Source: Chitinophagales bacterium (GTDB lineage Bacteria; Bacteroidota; Bacteroidia; Chitinophagales; UBA10324). From it: DNA of 64,000 nucleotides. Made by a program: the position numbers and the translations under genes. The notes under the pieces are model-generated. The model ran no database searches, was not told the origin of the DNA, and saw nothing but the letters and a program-made list of their open reading frames with translations. This document shows positions 24,782-33,306 of the stretch, in pieces; position 1 is the stretch's first letter; every line of letters begins with the position of its first letter. The stretch lies in contig JACDDS010000010.1 in assembly GCA_013816805.1 (NCBI GenBank), positions 89,020-153,019 on the forward strand. Reading direction: 5' to 3'.

Positions 24782-25669
24782 TTATGAGTTTTTTATTTGT
24801 TTTATATAATTATCTATTTGCGCATCAAAATCAGCACTGTTAACCAATGACTTACAAGATTCAAACGCTTTAATTGCTTCGCTTTTTCTTCCCAATGCGC
24901 GATACGCTTCGGCTAAATGAAAATATGCTTCGGAATTTTTAGGATCTACTGATACCAGCTTCTCCAATCGGGTCACCGCTTTATCATACTGTCCGGAAAG
25001 AACCGCTAATCTACCTAAAATTAAATTCATGTATTTATTGTCCGGTTCTTTGTTCTCTACATCCTTCAACAATAACACACCCTGCATAACCTGCCCCAAG
25101 CCATCAACATAGCAGATTGCTTCTTTCACCGGATAATCCATATTATCTGAATCCAGTATGGCTAATTGATGATAACATTTTGCAGCTTCCTGTGCTCCAT
25201 AAATTTTAGCAAGGCTATCTGAAGTGGTAGGAAAGCCCATGAATAAGCGGTTCGCTGCTTCCTCCCATGTTTTTTTTTCATTATTAATTTCAGCTGCATC
25301 TTCAAAATATTTACCCCCTACAATAATATTTCCTGTCCTGGTCCAGGCATTGCCAATTGATTGCAACAGTAATGCTTTTTCACTGTTTCCTCTTACTTTT
25401 AGCAAAGAAAGTTGCAATGCTTCTATAGAATCTTTTTGAATATCTGTTAAGGTGGCTTTCGCTTTAACAACCAGCTTCTCAAAATCAACTGTTACAGCGT
25501 GAGAGGCTGTACCTTGCATGGTACCCGATAATGACGGAGCATCCGCCGTTTTTTCCTGTGGTGGCTTGGTATTGCCATATAGATAAAGAGCAATAACTAA
25601 CACGGCACCAATTATTATTAAAGAGATTTGCTGAAGTCGCAAGGAAGAATTATTTTTTAACCTGAACAC
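24782..25669 (-). CDS. TPR-repeat membrane-anchored protein
   Basis: 295 residues. One N-terminal membrane segment (LQQISLIIIGAVLVIALYLYG, about residues 13-33) is followed by a periplasmic or cytoplasmic helical region. The C-terminal half contains TPR units, clearest in YMNLILGRLAVLSGQYDKAVTRLEKLVSVDPKNSEAYFHLAEAYRALGRKSEAIKAFESC. The gene overlaps the HU gene upstream by 20 nt and is followed 4 nt later by the 29-residue basic protein, so translation is probably coupled. The family is conserved at this position in Bacteroidota; its partner is unknown. Confidence 0.85.
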   Translation of the reverse strand: MFRLKNNSSLRLQQISLIIIGAVLVIALYLYGNTKPPQEKTADAPSLSGTMQGTASHAVTVDFEKLVVKAKATLTDIQKDSIEALQLSLLKVRGNSEKALLLQSIGNAWTRTGNIIVGGKYFEDAAEINNEKKTWEEAANRLFMGFPTTSDSLAKIYGAQEAAKCYHQLAILDSDNMDYPVKEAICYVDGLGQVMQGVLLLKDVENKEPDNKYMNLILGRLAVLSGQYDKAVTRLEKLVSVDPKNSEAYFHLAEAYRALGRKSEAIKAFESCKSLVNSADFDAQIDNYIKQIKNS

Positions 25670-25943
25670 TGCTTTTTACTTTATCCATAAATGTTTTGGC
25701 AGGCTTAAATGCCGGAATAAAATGTTCAGGAATTATAATGGCTTCATTCTTTTTTATATTTCGACCAATCTTTTGTTTACGTTTCTTTACAATAAAACTT
25801 CCAAAACCCCTTACATATACGTTCTCCCCTTGTTTCAACGAATCTTTTATTTCCTTAAAAAATGATTCCAGGGCCACTAATACATCCACTTTAGCAATTC
25901 CGGTCTTATCAGAAATCTTATTTATCAAATCCACTTTTCTCAT
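25650..25943 (-). CDS. HU/IHF-family DNA-binding protein
   Basis: 97 residues. It starts MRKVDLINKISDKTGIAKVDVLVALESFFKEIKDSL, then has GENVYVRGFGSFIVKKRKQKIGRNIKKNEAIIIPEHFIPAFKPAKTF, the HU/IHF fold with a slightly longer and more IHF-like arm (the usual Pro at the arm tip is replaced in GRNIKKNEA). It binds and bends DNA. It is the promoter-proximal gene of HU-TPR-basic protein-rng and diverges from mutY across 178 nt of AT-rich sequence. It is clearly diverged from the 90-residue HU at 16365-16637, so the two copies probably have different roles. Confidence 0.93.
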   Translation of the reverse strand: MRKVDLINKISDKTGIAKVDVLVALESFFKEIKDSLKQGENVYVRGFGSFIVKKRKQKIGRNIKKNEAIIIPEHFIPAFKPAKTFMDKVKSSVQVKK

Positions 25944-26121
25944 AGTTCCACTTAATTTATAACTAATTAATTATTAAATTATTCCATTATGAATGTCGCA
26001 AATTTCGAAAAAATTATTTAACCCAAAAGAAACTCGTTTTTTAAAAGAATTTAACCATGTTTTATGTGCCTTTTCTTTGTTGGGTAAAATCTAAGAAGAA
26101 TAATTAATTCAGTATACCTCA

Positions 26122-27192
26122 ATGAATGAAATCTTAAAAAAGCAAATCGACTTTCCAAAGAAATTACTTAGGTGGCATTCTGAAAATAATCGCCAAATGC
26201 CATGGAAGGAAACAACGGACCCTTACAAAATATGGTTGTCTGAGATTATCCTGCAGCAAACCAGGGTGGAACAAGGACTTCCGTATTATCTGGAAATTGT
26301 TAAGAAATTTCCCAATGTAAAGGACCTTGCTTTGGCACCGGAGGATGAAGTAATGAAAGTGTGGCAAGGGCTGGGCTATTATACACGTGCAAGAAATATG
26401 CACGCGGCAGCGAAACAAATCATGCAAGAATATGATGGAATTTTTCCTGAAACTTATAAAACAATTTTAAGCTTAAAGGGGGTTGGGCCCTATTCTGCTG
26501 CTGCTATTTCCTCTTTCTCATTTAACCTGGCTTATGCCGTATTGGATGGAAATGTTTTTCGTGTATTGTCACGCATCTTTGGAATTGCGCTTCCGGTTGA
26601 TTCATCTGAAGGAAAGAAAGTATTCGCAGAAACTGCTCATGAACTTCTGGATAAAAAAAATCCTGCTGCATACAACCAGGCTATAATGAATTTTGGGGCA
26701 TTAATTTGCAGGCCTCTTAACCCCGATTGCCTGAACTGTGTTTTTAAAAGAGATTGTTATGCTTTTAACAATGGTACTATCCCTCTTTTTCCTTTTAAAC
26801 AGAAAAAAGTTAAGGTAAAGAACCGTTGGTTTAATTATGTAGTTATTTCAAACGGAGAAGAAGTTTTTATTGAGAGAAGAAACCAAAATGATATATGGCA
26901 GGGCTTATATCAATTTCCATTAATTGAAACAAATACTTACAAGAATATAACACAATTTAAAAAGATATTAAAATCACAGAGTTTCTTAGGCGGAAAGGAT
27001 TTTACCCTTAGAACGGTATCGGATATTGTAAAGCATAAATTAACCCATCAAAGAATAAGCGTACAATTTTTAAAAGCCGAAACAGACTTTGTGAAAGGTA
27101 ACTCTTGGTGGCTCTCAGTTAAAAAAAATGATTTACAACGCTACGCTTTCCCAAAAGTAATAGCGAATTACATTGAAAATTCACTATATTAG
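26122..27192 (+). CDS. mutY: A/G-specific adenine glycosylase MutY
   Basis: 356 residues, normal for MutY. The catalytic Glu region is WLSEIILQQTRVEQGLPYY, and the helix-hairpin-helix with catalytic Asp is LKGVGPYSAAAISSFSFNLAYAVLDGNVFRVL. The [4Fe-4S] cluster motif C-X6-C-X2-C-X5-C is complete (CRPLNPDCLNCVFKRDC). The C-terminal Nudix-like domain, which recognises 8-oxoG, starts near residue 230 (FNYVVISNGEEVFIERRNQNDIWQGLYQFPL). It removes adenine paired with 8-oxoguanine. It leads the mutY-ssb-gldE-gldD operon, a gene order well known in gliding Bacteroidota. Confidence 0.96.
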   Translation: MNEILKKQIDFPKKLLRWHSENNRQMPWKETTDPYKIWLSEIILQQTRVEQGLPYYLEIVKKFPNVKDLALAPEDEVMKVWQGLGYYTRARNMHAAAKQIMQEYDGIFPETYKTILSLKGVGPYSAAAISSFSFNLAYAVLDGNVFRVLSRIFGIALPVDSSEGKKVFAETAHELLDKKNPAAYNQAIMNFGALICRPLNPDCLNCVFKRDCYAFNNGTIPLFPFKQKKVKVKNRWFNYVVISNGEEVFIERRNQNDIWQGLYQFPLIETNTYKNITQFKKILKSQSFLGGKDFTLRTVSDIVKHKLTHQRISVQFLKAETDFVKGNSWWLSVKKNDLQRYAFPKVIANYIENSLY

Positions 27193-27222
27193 ATTTACTT
27201 TTCACTCCTAAAAACTATTACC

Positions 27223-27642
27223 ATGAGAGGAATTAACAAAGTTATTCTGGTCGGCAACCTGGGTAAAGATCCCGAGGTAAACCATCTTGAAAGCGGGGTT
27301 ATGGTTGCTAAATTTCCATTGGCCACTTCAGAAAGCTATATGGATAAAACAGGAAATCGAGTGGATCAAACAGAATGGCACAATGTTGTGTGCTGGAGAA
27401 AGCTTGGAGAGATAGCTGAAAAATATTTAAAAAAAGGAAGTAAAATTTATGTTGAAGGAAAAATCAGAACGAGGAACTACACCGATAAAGAAAATCAGAA
27501 AAAATATTTTACTGAAATTATAGCAGATAATTTTGTAATGCTCGATAGCAAACCGGACGGAAGCAACAGTGGAAATATGTCACCTGCTACTGAGGGAAGT
27601 GACTCCATATCTGATGAAATGGCAGATGATCTTCCGTTCTAA
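27223..27642 (+). CDS. ssb: single-stranded DNA-binding protein
   Basis: 139 residues. The OB-fold begins MRGINKVILVGNLGKDPEVNHLESGVMVAKFPLATSESY and continues with EWHNVVCWRKLGEIAEKYLKKGSKIYVEGKIRTRNY. A short Ser/Gly/Asn linker leads to the acidic C-terminal tip DEMADDLPF, which recruits repair and replication partners. It forms tetramers on single-stranded DNA. It is 30 nt after mutY and 22 nt before gldE. Confidence 0.96.
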   Translation: MRGINKVILVGNLGKDPEVNHLESGVMVAKFPLATSESYMDKTGNRVDQTEWHNVVCWRKLGEIAEKYLKKGSKIYVEGKIRTRNYTDKENQKKYFTEIIADNFVMLDSKPDGSNSGNMSPATEGSDSISDEMADDLPF

Positions 27643-27664
27643 AAATTAATTTAAAAAATCTTCA

Positions 27665-29017
27665 TTGGATTTATTTTGTAGTATTCCTTTGGTGTGCTTA
27701 CTCATTCACGAATTAGTGACAGTAACATTTCCGATTGAGCTGGCTTTATCAGTTCTTACCATTTTCATGTTGCTGTTGATGTCCGTATTTGTTACCGGGT
27801 CGGAACACGCTTTATTTTCACTTACATCGGGTGAACTGGAAGAAATGGAAAATAAAGCTCCCAGAACCTCCCGTCACATTCAGCATTTAATTGCCCGGCC
27901 ACGCCGTTTGCTGATGCTTATCCGCGTGTTGCAAACAATAGTGAATGTTGGCATCCTGTTTTTTACTTTTAGAATAGGTGTTTTGCCACTTGACAATTTA
28001 GTGGTGGAATGGTTCGGTTATTTCTTTGAGCTGGTATTGCTTATAATTGTCTTACTTGTGTTTGAGGAAATTATACCCAAGGTCTTTGCAGGACGTAATA
28101 ATATTTTATGGTCGAAAATAATGGCGGGGCCTTTATTTTACTTAGGCCAGGTTTTATATCCCGTAACCGAATTATTGATCAATGCATCCTATTTTGTCGA
28201 GAAGAAATTTGCGCGCCCTGATGAAGGACGCCAGGAAGAAGTAATGGAAAAGCAGGAAGAGCAGTTAATGGAAGATAGCGACCAGCACGATCTTCCCATT
28301 CTAAAAGGAATTCTGAAATTCGGCACCATTACCATTCGTCAAATTATGAAACCCCGAATTGATATGAACGGGGTAGATGAAAAATTATCTTTTCAGCAAC
28401 TCTTAAAAACAGTTCGGGAAACACGTTATTCACGTTTGCCCGTCTATCGAAAAACCTTGGATGAGATAGTTGGTATCTTATATTCAAAAGACCTGTTGAA
28501 CCTTCTCGATAATGAAAAACAAAACTGGCAGTCTCTAATCCGGACGGCTTACTTTGTACCTGAAGGCAAAAAAATTTCAGAACTGCTTACGGAACTTCAG
28601 AAAAATCAAACTCACATTTCCATTGTGGTTGATGAGTATGGGCGAACAGCGGGATTGGTAACCCTTGAAGATATTGTAGAAGAAATTATCGGTGAAATCA
28701 GAGATGAAACAGATGAGCGCATTGAACTGGAGTATGTACAGGTTGATAAGAATAATTTTGTATTTGAGGGCAAAACATCCATCAGCGATTTTTGCCATGT
28801 TATGAATATACCGGAAAATTTTTTTGATGAGGTTAAAAGTGAAAGTGACTCTCTCGGCGGGCTGTTGCTGGAAATCCAGGGTAATATTCCTCAGCCAAAT
28901 GAGGTTATAGAATATGAAAACTTTTTGTTCACTGTTTTATCTCTTGAAAATTATAGAATTCAAAAGGTGAAGGTAACGAGGTCAGAAATTTATTCTGCAG
29001 GTACTGTAAACAATTAA
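27665..29017 (+). CDS. gldE: gliding-motility-associated protein GldE (CNNM/CorC-type membrane protein)
   Basis: 450 residues from a TTG at 27665; the next in-frame ATG (27767) would cut into the first membrane segment, so TTG or another upstream codon is preferred. Membrane segments lie in the first ~170 residues (LSVLTIFMLLLMSVFVTGSEHALFSL and others), the DUF21/CNNM region. Next comes a CBS pair (IRQIMKPRIDMNGVD and QTHISIVVDEYGRTAGLVTLEDIVEEIIGEI) and a C-terminal CorC_HlyC domain (GKTSISDFCHVMNIPENFFDE). The family resembles hemolysin C/Mg-Co efflux proteins; in gliding species GldE supports GldD. Order with ssb and gldD makes the assignment firm. Confidence 0.9.
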   Translation: MDLFCSIPLVCLLIHELVTVTFPIELALSVLTIFMLLLMSVFVTGSEHALFSLTSGELEEMENKAPRTSRHIQHLIARPRRLLMLIRVLQTIVNVGILFFTFRIGVLPLDNLVVEWFGYFFELVLLIIVLLVFEEIIPKVFAGRNNILWSKIMAGPLFYLGQVLYPVTELLINASYFVEKKFARPDEGRQEEVMEKQEEQLMEDSDQHDLPILKGILKFGTITIRQIMKPRIDMNGVDEKLSFQQLLKTVRETRYSRLPVYRKTLDEIVGILYSKDLLNLLDNEKQNWQSLIRTAYFVPEGKKISELLTELQKNQTHISIVVDEYGRTAGLVTLEDIVEEIIGEIRDETDERIELEYVQVDKNNFVFEGKTSISDFCHVMNIPENFFDEVKSESDSLGGLLLEIQGNIPQPNEVIEYENFLFTVLSLENYRIQKVKVTRSEIYSAGTVNN

Positions 29018-29029
29018 GTGATTTTCAAT

Positions 29030-29671
29030 ATGGAAATGCAGGCTTCAGCGAATTACGGCATTTTCAAAGTTGTGAATTACACTATAACTTTTTTTATTAT
29101 TGTTTTGAATTTAGCAGGATGTCGTTCGGATTATTCTCCAAAGCCCCGGGGATATTTTAAAATTGCTTTACCCCAACGCGGCTATCAGCACTTTAATAAT
29201 AGTGAATGTCCTTTTAGTTTTGATTACCCTAAATATGGGAAGATAAACCGCGATACTATTTTTTTTGATACCATTCCTGATAATCCCTGCTGGCTGAATA
29301 TTTCATTCCCATTACTTAATGGAAATTTATATTTAAGCTATAAACGGATTGGCGGAAAAAATAGCCTTGATCGGCTCATTAACGATTCCCATGAGCTAAC
29401 CTATAAACATACGGTGAAGGCAGACTATATTAATGAAAATTTACTTTCTACACCAAACCATGTACATGGCATTCTGTATGAAGTAGGTGGTAACGCGGCA
29501 TCGGAAATTCAATTCTTCGTTACTGACAGCGTGGAGCATTTTCTAAGGGGATCCCTTTATTTTTATAATACTCCAAATGCAGACTCGATTGCTCCTGCAG
29601 TTAATTTTTTAAAGCCCGATATTATTGAGTTGATAAGAACATTGAGGTGGAAAGAATCAGACAATGAGTGA
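29030..29671 (+). CDS. gldD: gliding motility lipoprotein GldD
   Basis: 213 residues from ATG 29030; a GTG at 29018, directly after the gldE stop, would add 4 residues. A signal peptide with lipobox LAGC (Cys31) is followed by YSPKPRGYFKIALPQRGYQHF, the GldD signature (PKPRGY.RI.LP...Y). The mature protein lies in the envelope and is required for gliding in Flavobacterium, where GldD is one of the lipoproteins linked to the motility and T9SS apparatus. Several T9SS cargo genes in this window agree with a working system. Its stop codon abuts the stop of the convergent cupin gene with no spacer. Confidence 0.9.
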   Translation: MEMQASANYGIFKVVNYTITFFIIVLNLAGCRSDYSPKPRGYFKIALPQRGYQHFNNSECPFSFDYPKYGKINRDTIFFDTIPDNPCWLNISFPLLNGNLYLSYKRIGGKNSLDRLINDSHELTYKHTVKADYINENLLSTPNHVHGILYEVGGNAASEIQFFVTDSVEHFLRGSLYFYNTPNADSIAPAVNFLKPDIIELIRTLRWKESDNE

Positions 29672-30541
29672 TCAGGCTTCCACCAGTTCCTGTGCTGCAT
29701 TAATCAGTGCCTTTCTTTTTTTATAATTGTACCAAACATCAGGTACTGTTTTCTTCATCAGTGTATCAATGTGACGCATGCCTACAAGGTTTACGATCCC
29801 CTGCATTTTTGTAGTGATACTTTCCATAGCACGAAGGGAAAGGGCCAGTCCACTTTCAATATATTCCATATGGTGCCAGTAACCACCAGGCATAAATAAA
29901 GTATCTCCGTGGTCCAGCACCAATTCATAGCCTGATAAATATTTTAATGCCGGGAAGTGTGCTTCATCAAGACCGTTATAATATTTTTCAAAATTAACAA
30001 GACTCTGTACCGTAAAGGGCAAATGATACAAGCGGTTTCTCTGATCAGGTTTGAAAAGTAATACCCGTTTGCTGCCAAGAAATTGCGTATGAAAAATATG
30101 AGATAGATCCATATCGAAATGCATGTGGGTAACTGAACCTGCGCCACCGGTAAAAAGCATTGGATATTTTTTGAGAAAGCCGCCCGTTAACTCCTCCGGA
30201 TACAAAAAATCCTGAATAAGCTCAGGAGCCCGGGATAAAATATTGAAAAGGAAAATACGCAGTCCTGCAGGGTCTGATTTAATCTTATCCAAATAAGACC
30301 CGAATTTCATAACTCCATCTGGTTTGTTTACCGGAGTATACGGATCTGATTTCTCGTTATTATAAACTGCAACATCGTGCCCGCCCACTTTACTTTTTAT
30401 ATATTCAAAGGTCCACTTTTCATAAGCGGGCCATTTTTTTGCAAGGTCTTTAATGATTACAGGGCGGTTGGGTACTAAATATTTACTATTGAAATCTTCA
30501 CAGGAAATGGACAATACGGTATCAATGGGTTCCAGTATCAT
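29672..30541 (-). CDS. cupin-like JmjC-domain (2-oxoglutarate/Fe(II)) oxygenase
   Basis: 289 residues of the Cupin_8 family. NRPVIIKDLAKKWPAYEKWTFEYIKSKVGG is the family N-terminus. The iron facial triad is visible as His-x-Asp in THMHFDMD and the distal His in DTLFMPGGYWHHMEY. LGSKRVLLFKPDQRNRLY is the conserved middle strand. Such enzymes hydroxylate protein or small-molecule substrates using 2-oxoglutarate; the substrate here is unknown. It converges on gldD with zero intergenic bases, so each gene's 3' UTR must overlap the other's coding sequence. Confidence 0.88.
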   Translation of the reverse strand: MILEPIDTVLSISCEDFNSKYLVPNRPVIIKDLAKKWPAYEKWTFEYIKSKVGGHDVAVYNNEKSDPYTPVNKPDGVMKFGSYLDKIKSDPAGLRIFLFNILSRAPELIQDFLYPEELTGGFLKKYPMLFTGGAGSVTHMHFDMDLSHIFHTQFLGSKRVLLFKPDQRNRLYHLPFTVQSLVNFEKYYNGLDEAHFPALKYLSGYELVLDHGDTLFMPGGYWHHMEYIESGLALSLRAMESITTKMQGIVNLVGMRHIDTLMKKTVPDVWYNYKKRKALINAAQELVEA

Positions 30542-30642
30542 GGCACAAAGTTGAAATAATTTTGTATTTAAGTCGCCATGTTAACTTATTGTATTTGTTA
30601 AATGGAAGTTAAAATAACCCAAAAAAATCTCGCTATGTAGGC

Positions 30643-30990
30643 TTAAATATTAGAATTACCATCCATTTCTTCAAACCATCCTGCAGTTCCTCCTTCCAGA
30701 AAGTATGCATTCTTAAATCCGAGATCTCTCAAAAGCTGTGCAGCACTTTGTGATCGTTGGTTTCCATGGTTACAGATTGTTACAATAGTTTTTGATTTCG
30801 AATCTTCATCATCGATTGTTGATTTTAATTCTTCTGCTGAGAGGTTTAAAGCTTCAGGCACATGATGCTTATCATATTCCTCTTTAGAGCGAACATCAAC
30901 TAATTGAACATTCGGTTCTTTTCCTGTCAGCATATCTTTTATCTCCTTCAAACTGATGGAAGTCTTTGGAGCATTCATAATTGTCTTCAT
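30643..30990 (-). CDS. rhodanese-like domain protein
   Basis: 115 residues, one rhodanese domain: SLKEIKDMLTGKEPNVQLVDVRSKEEYDKHHVPEALNLSAEEL, then the active-site loop TICNHGNQRSQSAAQLLRDLGFKNAYFLEGGTAGW. The loop Cys (ICNHGNQRS) is present, so sulfur transfer or another persulfide chemistry is possible. No signal peptide, so cytoplasmic. It lies between the cupin gene and icd on the same strand but with gaps of about 100 and 76 nt, so no tight operon is evident. Confidence 0.9.
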   Translation of the reverse strand: MKTIMNAPKTSISLKEIKDMLTGKEPNVQLVDVRSKEEYDKHHVPEALNLSAEELKSTIDDEDSKSKTIVTICNHGNQRSQSAAQLLRDLGFKNAYFLEGGTAGWFEEMDGNSNI

Positions 30991-31066
30991 GTAATTGAGG
31001 AAAAAATAGTTATTGAATAATGGTGCTTATCGTAATCTCAAGAACTTCATTCACTTTTTTATTTCC

Positions 31067-32398
31067 CTACGACATGTTGCTGATAATTTCATCTCCAAAT
31101 TCTGAACATTTTAGGAGCGAAGCACCTTCCATAAGCCGATGAAAATCATAGGTTACACGTTTCAGTTCAATTGATTTCTCCAATCCTTTGTAAATGAGGT
31201 CTGCTGCTTCCTGCCATCCAAGGTACTCAAACATCATAGCGCCGGAGAGAATAACTGAGCCAGGATTTACTTTATCCTGGTTGGCATACTTAGGTGCTGT
31301 GCCATGGGTAGCCTCAAAAATGGCGTGTCCGGTAATGTAGTTGATATTTGCCCCGGGAGCTATTCCTATCCCTCCTACCTGAGCTGCAAGAGCATCTGAA
31401 AGATAATCACCATTCAGGTTCAATGTTGCTATCAAATCAAAGTCTTCCGGGCGGGTGAGCACCTGCTGAAGGGTAATGTCTGCAATGGCATCTTTAATTA
31501 AAACCTTGCCGGAAGCAAGTGCAGCTTTTTGCTCAGCATTGGCACTACCCTCATCCTGTAATTTTTTCGTGCGCTCCCATTGCATCCAGGTATAAGTTTG
31601 ATCAGGATATTTCTCCATTGCCAGTTGATATCCCCAGTCACGAAATGCACCTTCCGTGAATTTCATGATATTTCCTTTATGTACTAATGTTATAGATTTT
31701 CTTTTATGGCGAATAGCGTATTCAATTGCTGCCATAATTAATCGCTGTGATCCAATTTTCGATACAGGCTTAATACCAATACCAACAGCCGTTTCCGGAT
31801 TGTCTTTACTCTTTGCGAGTTTCAGAAATTCTTTACCGCGTTTCTTATCGCTAAAGCGAATTTTGGTATATTCTGCCGGAAAACTTTTTTTCAAAAATTT
31901 CAGGATTTTTTCAGCTTCAGGAGTACCTGCTGCGTATTCGATACCTGCATAAATATCTTCCGTGTTTTCACGAAATATCACCATGTCAACCAATTCAGGA
32001 TGCTTCACGGGTGAAGGCACTCCGTCGAAGTATCTGACAGGTCTTAAGCAAACATAGAGATCAAGAATTTGCCTAAGTGCCACGTTTAATGATCGTATTC
32101 CTCCACCCACCGGGGTGGTTAAGGGACCCTTTATTCCTACCAGGTATTCTTTAAATGCGTCCAGGGTAGCATCAGGCAGCCAACTCCCACTTTGATTAAA
32201 CGATTTTTCTCCCGCTAATACTTCTTTCCATACAATTTTTCTTTTGTTTTTATAAGCATTAGCAACCGCAGCGTCAAATACACGCACAGAGGCCCGCCAA
32301 ATATCGGGGCCTGTTCCATCGCCTTCAATAAAAGGTATAACAGGGTCATTGGGAACTTTGATCTTTCCCCGACTCATTACTATTGTATTTCCTTCCAT
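31067..32398 (-). CDS. icd: NADP-dependent isocitrate dehydrogenase
   Basis: 443 residues, E. coli-type homodimeric IDH. It starts with [16 protein letters not shown], then [21 protein letters not shown], whose Ser is the classical phosphorylation and substrate site. [57 protein letters not shown] and the cofactor loop [28 protein letters not shown] follow. The Lys-Tyr after THGTAP marks NADP specificity. It converts isocitrate to 2-oxoglutarate in the TCA cycle. It is transcribed alone on the minus strand; the GGAGG at 32432-32436 is on the other strand and is not its RBS. Confidence 0.95.
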   Translation of the reverse strand: MEGNTIVMSRGKIKVPNDPVIPFIEGDGTGPDIWRASVRVFDAAVANAYKNKRKIVWKEVLAGEKSFNQSGSWLPDATLDAFKEYLVGIKGPLTTPVGGGIRSLNVALRQILDLYVCLRPVRYFDGVPSPVKHPELVDMVIFRENTEDIYAGIEYAAGTPEAEKILKFLKKSFPAEYTKIRFSDKKRGKEFLKLAKSKDNPETAVGIGIKPVSKIGSQRLIMAAIEYAIRHKRKSITLVHKGNIMKFTEGAFRDWGYQLAMEKYPDQTYTWMQWERTKKLQDEGSANAEQKAALASGKVLIKDAIADITLQQVLTRPEDFDLIATLNLNGDYLSDALAAQVGGIGIAPGANINYITGHAIFEATHGTAPKYANQDKVNPGSVILSGAMMFEYLGWQEAADLIYKGLEKSIELKRVTYDFHRLMEGASLLKCSEFGDEIISNMS

Positions 32399-32601
32399 AT
32401 TGATTTTTCGTTTTAAAAAGATTAAAGATAGGAGGATAAATGTTTAATTACTTTCTGGTAAGAGTATATAAACGTTTTAATACTACGACTGATTGGCTGG
32501 GGTTAGCTTAAAATTGAGGTAATATTGGTAAAAATGAATTTCCACCTTTATAATAGTAAGATACTTTCTGATAGCTGAAGGCTGATCTCTGAAAGTTCTT
32601 C

Positions 32602-33306
32602 TCAATCTTTTACTACCAGCTTAAATCCCACGCTGTGTATATTATCAATAGAAATTTTGGAATCGTCCCTAAGATATTTTCGCAACCGCGATATAAATAC
32701 ATCGAGCGACCTGCCCAGGTAATAATCATCAGCACCCCATATCTGTTTCAATAATTCCTCCCGGGGTATCACTTCATTTTGCTTCATACACAGCCAGCGT
32801 AACACTTCCGCTTCCCGCATTGTAAGTGTAATTTCTTTTCTGTCAATCCCTAAAGTAAGATTGGAGAAATCAAAATTATACTGACCTACCGTAAATTTCA
32901 ATTTGGTTTGCTGATCGCTTTTACTGATTTTACTTCTTTTAAGAAAAACTTCAATTTTAAAGATCAGTTCATCTATACTGAATGGCTTGGTAACGTAGTC
33001 ATCAGCCCCAATTCTAAATCCTGCTATTTTGTCTTCTAGCATTGATTTGGCTGTAATGAAAATGATTGGGATGTTAAAATTTTTACTTCTTATTTTTTGA
33101 GCCAGAGAAATTCCATCTAGTTTTGGCAGCATAATATCCAGCAAGCAGAGATCCACCTTTTCCTTTTCAAAGATCTCCCAGCCTGCTAGTCCGTCCACAC
33201 AATGCCTTACTCTAAAACCCCGGGTTTCAAGATTATCCTTCGTTACAAATCCAAGGTTAATATCGTCTTCCACTAATAGCAGATTCGGCTTTACTTCTTG
33301 CATCAC
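32602..33306 (-). CDS. OmpR-family two-component response regulator
   Basis: 234 residues. The receiver domain shows LVEDD (acidic pocket), the phosphoacceptor Asp57 in LCLLDIMLPKLDG, Thr in PIIFITAKS and Lys in DDYVTKPFS. The C-terminal winged-helix domain follows (TLTMREAEVLRWLCMKQNEVIPREELLKQIWGADDYYLGRSLDVFISRLRKYLRDDSKISIDNIHSVGFKLV). It binds DNA when phosphorylated by the kinase encoded just upstream. Its start lies 50 nt inside the kinase gene, which suggests coupled translation. Confidence 0.95.
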   Translation of the reverse strand: MMQEVKPNLLLVEDDINLGFVTKDNLETRGFRVRHCVDGLAGWEIFEKEKVDLCLLDIMLPKLDGISLAQKIRSKNFNIPIIFITAKSMLEDKIAGFRIGADDYVTKPFSIDELIFKIEVFLKRSKISKSDQQTKLKFTVGQYNFDFSNLTLGIDRKEITLTMREAEVLRWLCMKQNEVIPREELLKQIWGADDYYLGRSLDVFISRLRKYLRDDSKISIDNIHSVGFKLVVKD

